Source: Bacteroidota bacterium
GTDB lineage: Bacteria > Bacteroidota > Bacteroidia > B-17B0 > Aurantibacillaceae
Direction: 5' to 3'
Length of the DNA: 37,045 nucleotides
NCBI GenBank assembly: GCA_023433205.1
Contig: JAEZDS010000211.1
Coordinates: forward strand, 1-37,045
Shown here: positions 14,865 through 21,528 of the stretch, in pieces
Layout: each line of letters begins with the position of its first letter
Numbering within the stretch: position 1 is the first letter of the stretch
Program-made: the position numbers and the translations under genes
Notes under the pieces: generated by a model
What the model was told of the DNA's origin: nothing
Database searches by the model: none
Seen by the model: the letters and a program-made list of their open reading frames with translations, nothing else

Positions 14865-16943
14865 TTAATCGTCTTCTTTATATTTTATTATTTTGAAAGT
14901 TAGCTGTTGCACCGGAATAAATTCCTCCTCTTCTTTAACGCGTTTTTTTGCACGACTGTGTTTTTCTTTAACCTCTTTAACTTTTTCAGGTCGCTGAAAA
15001 CCGCCCTTAGTTTTGAGCTGTCTTTTTTTGGCACCGTACTCCTGCATTATTTCAGCAACAACCTTTGCTCTTTTCCTTGCGAGTTTTTTATAAAAGCCTT
15101 TTTTGTCTTTTGCTGTAATGGTGCTTTCTATCTGCACCTCCATATAGGGATGGTTCTTTAATAATTCGGCCATTCTCTGCAATTCGGTTACTGACGCTGC
15201 TTCGGGTTTTAATTTGTTTTCGTCAAAAAATACATTGTTAAGTGTGCAGCTTGATCCCGCTGCAAGGGGAGGCATTTTAACCGCTTTGAGTTCAAGGAAA
15301 AAATTTTGCTCTTTGGTAAGGTCAACATGTTCCGAGACGGGCAAGTGTTCTTTTGCATCATACAGGATTTGAAGATCTTTGCCCGCGGGCAGTATAAATG
15401 AAAATGCCCCTATCTGGTCGGAGGTGTGGTGCTTTGCAAGCTGTTTGCCGTTTTTATTGTCAATCACAATAATGTCGGCCGATAATGCCGATTGGCCGCT
15501 TTTGCCGGTTACCGTACCACGTCGGAGGTTCAGAGGTTGGCTGTGTTTGCCGCTGAAGGTGATGAGGTAGTTGTCTTTTTCGGGATGAAATGCTTTGGGT
15601 TTACTCTTCTCCTTTTTATCGCTGCTGTCTTTTCTTGTTTCATTTTTACCGGCGGCTTTACCCGCGTCGGCATACAGCGCTTTGTTATTGGCCGTAACCT
15701 GAAATATGTCGTTTGCGTTTCTGTTGATGGGGAAACCTACGTTCAGCGGTTTGCTCCAGTTTGAGGCCAGGCCGGCAGTGCTGGTGTAAATGTCGTAGGA
15801 GCCAGGTTTGCGCCTGTTAGAGCTAAAGAACAAGGTGTGACCATCAGCGTGGATCAGAGGTGAGATCTCGTCGGCGGCGGTGTTTACCTCCGGACCAAGG
15901 TTCACTGCTTTGCTCCAGGTACCGTCAGGTTCTTTTTTGCAGCGGTAAATATCCATACCGCCAAATCCATCGGGGCGGTCACAGGCAAAATAGAGAAAAT
16001 TGCCGTCAGCCGACATGCTTTCATACGGTTCCCAGCCTGCTCTGTTGGCGGCTTTTGTCATTTTAACCGGCTGCGACCACTTATTGTCGCGCAAGCGGCT
16101 CAGGTACATTGTGCCTTCCCCATCTTCGTTCATATAAGTAAGCATTACCTGACCGTCGAAGGAGGTGCCGATTGTGGCCGCGTAGAGCACTGAATCTTTT
16201 TCGATGAGATCTTTTAATCTGGACGGTGTTTTTGTTTCCTGGTCTTCCTCACTCTGCTCTTCCCGCTGCTTAAAATCTAATTCTTCAAAGTACCTGCTGC
16301 GTGCATCCTGCTTACGCAGTTTTTTTACCGGCACTTTTAAAGTATATATCATGGTTTCTTTGTCGGCACTTAGAGTACTGCTTAGTTTACCCTGTATCAT
16401 GTCGGTGCAGAGGCTGTTGGTTTTTGAACTCACCGGCAGCGATTCGCCGGGCCTGTAATCCTTCAGGTGTCTGCATAGCTCAATGCGCAGGTTGGCTTCT
16501 TCTGCCAATGGATGGTTTGTTGATTTTTCGGCGAGCAGCTCCTTAAAAGTTTCGTAAGACTTGATCGCAGGCTCAAATTTGTATGCGTAATAATAGGCAT
16601 CGCCCAGCAGTTTATGGCATTCGATGGGGGCCTCTGCCGATCCCGGCATTTGTTTGGTACGGAGCGATGGGCTGAATTCTATCGCTTTTTCAAGGTACTG
16701 TACTGCCTCTGATTTAAGGGAGCGGCTATGCAGGTAACATAAACCTGCCTGATAATTCAGTTGCGCGTTATCAGGGTCGGCTTTTAATTCTGCCATTATC
16801 AGCGGCAAAGCAGCGCCGTAATTGTGGTGTTTCAGGTATTCGCCCGCATTTTCATTCACTACACTTTGCGAAAGCAGCTGACTTCCCCAAAAACAAGCCA
16901 GTAATATCAGTATTTCAGATGTTCTTATATTGAAAAATCTCAT
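14865..16943 (-). CDS. PorE-like envelope protein: TPR, PD40 propeller, carboxypeptidase-regulatory-like and OmpA-like domains
   Basis: A 692-residue exported protein: signal peptide about 1-26, TPR helices about 30-165, an atypical charged linker, PD40/WD40-like propeller repeats about 250-425 (SADGNFLYFACDRPDGFGGM and HADGHTLFFSSNRRKPGSYD), a regulatory-like beta sandwich about 475-545, and an OmpA-like end about 568-650. The order matches PorE, the peptidoglycan-attached T9SS component, and the length is close to it. In the OmpA domain the Asp that contacts diaminopimelate (usually in GHTD) is replaced around I609-T610 (ESTITAK), while the Arg of the KRA motif (R625) remains. The last 40 residues are Lys/Glu-rich. 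Peptidoglycan binding is therefore uncertain. It lies between a receiver and the phosphohexomutase, 11 bases from each. Paralogues with other jobs exist, so the T9SS role is only probable. Confidence 0.75.
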   Translation of the reverse strand: MRFFNIRTSEILILLACFWGSQLLSQSVVNENAGEYLKHHNYGAALPLIMAELKADPDNAQLNYQAGLCYLHSRSLKSEAVQYLEKAIEFSPSLRTKQMPGSAEAPIECHKLLGDAYYYAYKFEPAIKSYETFKELLAEKSTNHPLAEEANLRIELCRHLKDYRPGESLPVSSKTNSLCTDMIQGKLSSTLSADKETMIYTLKVPVKKLRKQDARSRYFEELDFKQREEQSEEDQETKTPSRLKDLIEKDSVLYAATIGTSFDGQVMLTYMNEDGEGTMYLSRLRDNKWSQPVKMTKAANRAGWEPYESMSADGNFLYFACDRPDGFGGMDIYRCKKEPDGTWSKAVNLGPEVNTAADEISPLIHADGHTLFFSSNRRKPGSYDIYTSTAGLASNWSKPLNVGFPINRNANDIFQVTANNKALYADAGKAAGKNETRKDSSDKKEKSKPKAFHPEKDNYLITFSGKHSQPLNLRRGTVTGKSGQSALSADIIVIDNKNGKQLAKHHTSDQIGAFSFILPAGKDLQILYDAKEHLPVSEHVDLTKEQNFFLELKAVKMPPLAAGSSCTLNNVFFDENKLKPEAASVTELQRMAELLKNHPYMEVQIESTITAKDKKGFYKKLARKRAKVVAEIMQEYGAKKRQLKTKGGFQRPEKVKEVKEKHSRAKKRVKEEEEFIPVQQLTFKIIKYKEDD

Positions 16944-16954
16944 GCACTTTTCTC

Positions 16955-17314
16955 TTACACTTTTTCATACTTTCTCAGCTTTATCGACAGGTCTTCCATG
17001 TTAATTGGTTTGTTGAGAAAGTCATTGGCTCCCGCCTTAAAGGCTGCGTCGAGCAGCGGACGGTTATTGAGGGTACTCATAATTATTATCGGCGTATAAC
17101 ACAGATGCACCGAGCGCACCACGTTAACCAGTGACAGGCCCGAAATACCAGGCATCATAATGTCGCTGATGATCAGCTCAAATTCGCGCGATTGTATCAT
17201 GTCAATCGCCTCTTCACCATTTGTGGCAACATCAATCACGTGGCCCATTTCCTGCAAACTGTGTCTCAGTGCATTAATGGTCATTTTGTCGTCGTCGATA
17301 ATCAGGATATTCAT
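16955..17314 (-). CDS. Single-domain response regulator (CheY-like)
   Basis: A 119-residue receiver; I chose the ATG at 17314 rather than a TTG three codons upstream. Acidic pocket D7-D8-D9 region (LIIDDDK), phosphoacceptor D51 in IISDIMMPG, switch residue in IIMST, and the conserved Lys K102 in FLNKP. It lacks an output domain. It is the first gene of a four-gene transcript whose other members are the PorE-like protein, a phosphohexomutase and a second receiver, so signalling genes flank both ends of this operon. A TAATTTTG box with an upstream CACCGAATAA lies 67 bases before the start. The second receiver of the operon belongs to a different subclass (Rcp1-like), so the two are not recent duplicates. 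Confidence 0.88.
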   Translation of the reverse strand: MNILIIDDDKMTINALRHSLQEMGHVIDVATNGEEAIDMIQSREFELIISDIMMPGISGLSLVNVVRSVHLCYTPIIIMSTLNNRPLLDAAFKAGANDFLNKPINMEDLSIKLRKYEKV

Positions 17315-17380
17315 ATATATCAATATTATAAGGTTTTATTCCCCGGGGTTTTCCGTTTCCCGGCAGTTAAAATCCTTATT

Positions 17381-17423
17381 CAAAATTAGCACCTGAATCC
17401 GGCTCTGCTCCTGTTATTCGGTG
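17381..17423 (-). promoter_or_regulatory. Promoter of the receiver/PorE-like/phosphohexomutase operon
   Basis: On the minus strand TAATTTTG lies at 17388-17381 and CACCGAATAA at 17423-17414, with exactly 25 bases between. This is the same ten-mer and spacing as upstream of the barrel gene at 10053. No TTG -33 element is present. The leader to the ATG at 17314 is about 60 bases. Confidence 0.6.
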
Positions 17424-17500
17424 ACGCGGGCATTTACGTAGCCTAAAGCGAAATTTTATTGTTGAATTTTACTTTATCACTGCTACCAGGGGGGTGTTTT

Positions 17501-17523
17501 CCCCAACAATTACAATTTTGGGG
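17501..17523. promoter_or_regulatory. Palindrome in the 17.3-17.7 kb divergent intergenic region
   Basis: CCCCAACAATT and AATTTTGGGG, separated by two bases, form a near-perfect dyad with one unpaired base. A second G-run at 17489-17494 can pair with the same C-run, giving two alternative hairpins. It lies about 150 bases before the ATG at 17671 and could be an operator or a leader structure; no family of binding protein can be named. The rest of 17324-17670 holds the minus-strand promoter listed separately and nothing else I can support. Confidence 0.4.
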
Positions 17524-17670
17524 AGATATCTGCCCGTTTTTAAGCGGATCTGTAAAATGGCACTGTTTTTTGTAGCCTGTAATACTCAATTTTCACCTTT
17601 TGTCTCCTTCCTTAACAGGTTTTTTCAGGCATACATTTTTCTTTACTCTGAAGTATAATCCGACGGAGCC

Positions 17671-18015
17671 ATGAAAAAAACACCCCTTACCGTATTTATA
17701 CTAGGCGAACATGCACTGGTGGTTAACGGCCTCAGGCACAGAATCAAACAAAAGTTCGGCAGCGCTGTGGAAGTGAAGCTGTTCTGTGACGTGCATTTGT
17801 GCCTGCGCAGTGTTGATAAAGACACAGATGTGCTGGTTTTGGACGAACATCTTGAAGGAAGACGTGCCGGTGTATGGGGCAGCCATTTCAGGGCCATTAA
17901 TCCGCAGGTAGAGGTGCTGCGGCACGATAGCGAAGATCATGTGCTTGCGGAATTGTCAACAATGTTAAGACAGAAACTGGTGCCGGAAGCGGCAGCTGTT
18001 TTTGCACTTGTGTAA
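17671..18015 (+). CDS. Degenerate receiver-like protein
   Basis: A 114-residue protein that follows the receiver pattern (TVFILGEHALVVNGLRHRI, then a strand, helix and DVLVLDEHL), but lacks essential residues. The acidic pair that binds Mg2+ is replaced by G12-E13; the phosphoacceptor position D58 is kept; and there is no clear switch Thr/Ser or conserved Lys, because the sequence after about residue 90 does not form the last strand and helix. It is thus an atypical, probably phosphorylation-independent receiver, or a decaying one. It is followed after 15 bases by an intact receiver and then an HPt gene on the same strand, so it probably shares their transcript. The 'ILGEHALVVNGL' start recalls LuxR-type receivers (ILVDDHPLVLxGL) that lost their output domain. 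Confidence 0.6.
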   Translation: MKKTPLTVFILGEHALVVNGLRHRIKQKFGSAVEVKLFCDVHLCLRSVDKDTDVLVLDEHLEGRRAGVWGSHFRAINPQVEVLRHDSEDHVLAELSTMLRQKLVPEAAAVFALV

Positions 18016-18030
18016 CTTAATAGACTTAAA

Positions 18031-18462
18031 ATGACAAGAGAACAGCGATTACCCCGTGAGATCAGAAGCCGGGTACGGATCCTGGTAGTGGAAGACAATC
18101 TGCTTAACCAGAAACTCGATAGTTTTTTATTTTCAGGCTGGGGACTAAAACATGAGATTTGCGATAACGGGCAGAAAGCCATTGAGCGGCTGAAACTTGC
18201 GCGATTTGATGTGGTATTGATGGACATTCGGATGCCGGTGATGGATGGTTATGAGGCTACCAGAATAATCCGTAACGAACTGCACCTTGATGTTCCCATA
18301 ATTGGCATTACGGCACACGCCAGTCTTGCTGAAAAAACCCGTTGCCTTGCAGGAGGTATGAATAACTATCTGTCAAAACCGGTAAACGAGAGCCATCTGT
18401 TTACCCTGCTTTGTCAATATCTGGTTCCCCAGCAGGTTGAAAGCTGGCAGGAGGAAGAGTAA
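18031..18462 (+). CDS. Single-domain response regulator (hybrid-kinase-type receiver)
   Basis: A 143-residue receiver. The EDN-x-x-NQ motif at 21-27 is typical of receivers in hybrid kinases and phosphorelays. The acidic pocket is E21-D22, the phosphoacceptor D65 in VVLMDIRMPVMDGYEAT, the switch residue T94 in IIGITAHA, and the conserved Lys K116 in YLSKP. Its TAA overlaps the HPt gene start by one base (TAATG), so the two are made together, as expected for a His-Asp-His relay. It has no DNA-binding domain. The receiver could be the first acceptor from a kinase, passing phosphate to the HPt partner. The kinase may be one of those at 19.5-23.6 kb, but no direct evidence links them. Confidence 0.88.
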   Translation: MTREQRLPREIRSRVRILVVEDNLLNQKLDSFLFSGWGLKHEICDNGQKAIERLKLARFDVVLMDIRMPVMDGYEATRIIRNELHLDVPIIGITAHASLAEKTRCLAGGMNNYLSKPVNESHLFTLLCQYLVPQQVESWQEEE

Positions 18463-18938
18463 TGCAGAAGGAAAATTATTGTATCAGTTACTTTATGGAA
18501 ACGGGGAGCGAGGACGACGGGAAAAAGGTTACAAATCTGGATTATCTGCTAAAATTGTCGAAAGGCAACGAGGAGTTTGTTCGGGATATGATCAGGATCT
18601 TTCTTGATGAAAATCCATCTGAGATCAGTGTGCTGGAAAAAGCGATTGCCGAAAGGGACTTTAAACTTATCAACTCTGCAGCGCACAAGCTGCGTTCAAC
18701 AGTACCATTTGTGGGTATTGACAAAATAATCTCGGAGGACATTACGCTGATTGAACAGCTGGCGCGTGAAAAGTCTGATGAACAGACCCACGGAGGGCAG
18801 GCAGAAGAAAAAGCGCAGGGCGGCAGCTTTCTGCCAAACGACAGGGAAATGATCAGCAGGATCGAAAGCCTGTTCAGTAAAATAAAGCGTATCTGCTTAA
18901 GGGCCTATAGCGAACTTAAACCCTTCACCTCGCATTAA
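18462..18938 (+). CDS. HPt (histidine phosphotransfer) protein
   Basis: A 158-residue protein with a four-helix HPt domain at about residues 24-110. The phosphorylatable histidine is H75 in NSAAHKLRSTVPFVGID; the spacing to the Lys two residues later and the small residues after it match the H-x-L-(K/R)-(G/S) pattern (here HKLRST). A polar, poorly ordered insertion (about 105-130, rich in Glu, Gln and Gly) precedes the final helix. The start codon overlaps the receiver stop (TAATG), so the pair is a phosphorelay module. The gene ends at 18938, where its stop overlaps that of the convergent receiver at 18935: the two TAA codons share the palindrome TTAA. Confidence 0.85.
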   Translation: MQKENYCISYFMETGSEDDGKKVTNLDYLLKLSKGNEEFVRDMIRIFLDENPSEISVLEKAIAERDFKLINSAAHKLRSTVPFVGIDKIISEDITLIEQLAREKSDEQTHGGQAEEKAQGGSFLPNDREMISRIESLFSKIKRICLRAYSELKPFTSH

Positions 18939-19381
18939 TCTGTTTTTCCGGCGCGGGGGATCTCAGCCTCGATCTTCACCAGAATATTGTGGATCACTTC
19001 TTTCAAAAGATTAAAATTCTCAGGTTTTCTGATGTACTCACGGGCGCCTATTTTATACAGGAGTTTCATGATGTCGTTCTCGTAGTGCATATCCCGTGGA
19101 TAAGAGGTTGAAAACATCACTACCGGCAGATCTTTTAATTTCTCATTGTGTTTGATCTCAGAAAGACACTCAAATCCATTCTTTCTGGGCATGTTAAGGT
19201 CCAGAAACAGAACGTGCGGCAGTTTATCTGCTCTTTCGCTGAGATAATTCATAAGTTGTTCGCCGTCGTAAACGGTTTCAAGATTTGTATCCAGAGGCAG
19301 CTCGCTTAAAGCCTCCCTGAATAGGAAACAATCGTCTTTGTCATCGTCGGCAAGCAGAATTTGAAGTTTTTCAGCATTCAT
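18935..19381 (-). CDS. Single-domain response regulator (Rcp1-like receiver)
   Basis: A 148-residue receiver of the Rcp1 class: LADDDKDD at 10-17, phosphoacceptor D61 in FLDLNMPRKNG, switch residues in MFSTS at 89-93, and conserved Lys K119 in YIRKP. An extra loop of about ten residues (YPRDMHYENDIMKLLYK) lengthens helix 4 relative to the other receivers here, and a short tail follows the domain. It is convergent with the HPt gene and overlaps it by four bases. It lies 153 bases downstream of a histidine kinase on the same strand, which makes that kinase the best candidate partner. A leader hairpin occurs at 19403-19418. Confidence 0.87.
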   Translation of the reverse strand: MNAEKLQILLADDDKDDCFLFREALSELPLDTNLETVYDGEQLMNYLSERADKLPHVLFLDLNMPRKNGFECLSEIKHNEKLKDLPVVMFSTSYPRDMHYENDIMKLLYKIGAREYIRKPENFNLLKEVIHNILVKIEAEIPRAGKTD

Positions 19382-19402
19382 ATCTGTAGTCTGATTTTTA
19401 GT

Positions 19403-19418
19403 AGCGGAACTCTCCGCT
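19403..19418 (-). promoter_or_regulatory. Hairpin in the leader of the 19381 receiver gene
   Basis: AGCGGA, loop of four, TCCGCT: perfect 6-base-pair stem extendable by a wobble pair, lying 22 bases before the start codon. There is no T-run after it on the minus strand, so it is not a normal terminator. It could influence read-through from the kinase gene upstream or translation of the receiver. Confidence 0.3.
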
Positions 19419-19534
19419 GTAGCTATGATTAAAAATGTGCGGTGCTTAAAAGTACCAAAAATGACGGTCTGCGCCCTTCCTTTTTCGGTAAAGGGGGTAG
19501 AATGATAGCCCGGATGGGGAAAAAAGTCTGCATA

Positions 19535-21286
19535 TCATTCCCCAAAAGTGAGGAATTGCGGTCCTTCTACCTCCTGAAAAGGCAGATACAGGTAAAAAGT
19601 ACTGCCCTCACCCGGTGTTCCCTCGGCACGCATAAAACCCTGATGCCGGCTAATGATCTTGCTGCAAATGGCCAGACCAACACCTGTTCCTTCATATACG
19701 TCTTTGGGATGCAGCCTTACAAATACCTCCAGTATCTTATCGGCATATTCATTACTGAAACCAATTCCATTGTCTTTTACCGCGATCTTCCAGTAGCTGC
19801 TTCCCCGGTCAGCGTTTGGATTTGTTATACCTTCAACTTCTTCGCAGGTGATGTGCACGCTGAGTTCTCTCGATTTGTCTCTGTACTTCAACGCATTTCC
19901 CACAAGATTGGTAAAAACCTGCCGGAGTTGAACGTGGCTGCCCTTTATGGTGGGCAGCTGCTGCCAGCCCAGCGTACCGCCACACTCGTTAAGTTCTTCC
20001 TGGTAAAGGTCTTTAACCTCTTTAAGGACCAGATTCAGGTTTACCTTTTCCTCAGGTTCTGAGGTAACATTCAGGTGAGAATAGTTGAGAAATGCCTCAA
20101 TAAGTTGTTTCATGCGTTTAGCGCCGTTCCTTATGCGGCTCAAATAATCATGTCCCGTCTCCGTGAGCCTGTTTGATTCTCTTTCCTTCAGCAGATCAGC
20201 AAATGTCAGGATCTTTCTCAGAGGTTCCTGCAGATCGTGGCTTGTAACATAATTAAATGAACTTAACTCGTTGTTGATGCGCTCCAGTTCTCTGTTCTTT
20301 GTGCGCAGTGTTTCAGTCAGACCAATGTCGTCGGTTATATCCTGCACGGTGCCAATTACAACAGGCTCACTGTTTTGAATGGTACTTTTACTGATTACCT
20401 TCAGGTACCTGGTACTTCCGTTACGTGTAACTACCCTGTGCAGCATGCTTTCCATAAATTTACCCTGCTGCTGCGCGGTATTGCTGAGCGTTACAAATTC
20501 CTTCCTGTCGTCGGGATGAATAAAACTGGCATACTTCTCGAGCGAAGGTTCAAATTCCCCTGGTTCGTAGCCAAGAAGTCTGTAAAGATTGTCGCTGTAA
20601 GTGATCTTGTTCGACAATAACCGCCAATAGTAACTGCCCAGTTGCGCGTTCTGTTCAGAATGGCCAAGCAGCGCGTTCTGCAATAGCAGCTGCTCGTTCA
20701 GCTTGCTCACTTCCCGTCTGCTCTCTACTGCCTCATCCATTAATTTCTTCAGCTGAAGTTTTTGCCGGGTCTGGCTTAGTGTTTCATTGGTGATAAGGCT
20801 GGCCATATAGCCAATAATGATAATATAGCCGCAACGAACCAGTACCTTGGCCGGATCCTCTTCAAGCTGGTTCATGCCATAGAGCAGTAAAATGTAACAT
20901 AATACATACAGCGCGCAGGTGGTAAGGGTTGTTCTTACACCGAAACGATAGGCCACAGCGATAATTGAAGTGTAGTACAGCACATGAAAAGGAGAATGAA
21001 AACCTCCTGTGGCGAAGATCCATAATGTAGAAAGCAGTGCATCGCTGGTATAGCTGAACCAGCTGGCAAGCAATACAGGATACTTTTTATAAGGCCTGAA
21101 AATGAGTATAAGCGCGCCGTAGATCCAGACCGGTATCAGCAGCCAGGCCGCAAACTCGGTTCTTACTCGCGGATCTTTGAGCAGGAAAAAAACGATTGTG
21201 CCAAACACGATCACAATAGCGCGCGCAACTGCGATCTGTTCTTCTGCCGCCTCAGCTTTTTGAAGCCGCGCTTTTGTTGTCTCCAT
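19535..21286 (-). CDS. Membrane-bound PAS histidine kinase
   Basis: A 583-residue kinase. About six membrane helices span residues 20-165 with no large periplasmic loop. A short coiled region (170-205) leads to a PAS domain about 208-320 (with the PAC end VVIGTVQDITDD). The HisKA motif has H350 in SHDLQEPLRKI, and the ATPase domain carries the N box at 460-468 (NLVGNALKY), DNGIG at 505-509 and GTGVGL at 533-538. The SHDLQEPLRKI form is typical of kinases that pair with Rcp1-like receivers, of which four are in this region. The membrane part has no family I recognise; sensing could be membrane-internal or by the PAS domain. It diverges from the second kinase at 21529, and both share a related C-terminal half. 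Confidence 0.9.
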   Translation of the reverse strand: METTKARLQKAEAAEEQIAVARAIVIVFGTIVFFLLKDPRVRTEFAAWLLIPVWIYGALILIFRPYKKYPVLLASWFSYTSDALLSTLWIFATGGFHSPFHVLYYTSIIAVAYRFGVRTTLTTCALYVLCYILLLYGMNQLEEDPAKVLVRCGYIIIIGYMASLITNETLSQTRQKLQLKKLMDEAVESRREVSKLNEQLLLQNALLGHSEQNAQLGSYYWRLLSNKITYSDNLYRLLGYEPGEFEPSLEKYASFIHPDDRKEFVTLSNTAQQQGKFMESMLHRVVTRNGSTRYLKVISKSTIQNSEPVVIGTVQDITDDIGLTETLRTKNRELERINNELSSFNYVTSHDLQEPLRKILTFADLLKERESNRLTETGHDYLSRIRNGAKRMKQLIEAFLNYSHLNVTSEPEEKVNLNLVLKEVKDLYQEELNECGGTLGWQQLPTIKGSHVQLRQVFTNLVGNALKYRDKSRELSVHITCEEVEGITNPNADRGSSYWKIAVKDNGIGFSNEYADKILEVFVRLHPKDVYEGTGVGLAICSKIISRHQGFMRAEGTPGEGSTFYLYLPFQEVEGPQFLTFGE

Positions 21287-21528
21287 CCTTCAGTTTAATT
21301 TGCCCGCAAAAGAATGGTCTAAAAATAACCAGATATTTCGCAATGACACCGATAAGGTGAAAATTTTGTGCCCCGATAATTTTAGATTTGTTACTTTAGC
21401 CAAAACCGGGCAGAAAAAGGCAGTTCAAAAAAAACTGGAAAATGCACACCCACAAAAGAATTGTTATTATTATTGAGTGGCAAAAATAGGAGGTCAGGGC
21501 GTGTTTAGTTTGGCTTAAGTATAAAGTG

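Noticed and set aside
19442..20062. 206-residue open frame on the plus strand
   Set aside because: It is antisense to the ATPase domain of the 19535-21286 kinase, whose motifs are complete; the product shows no protein-like pattern.
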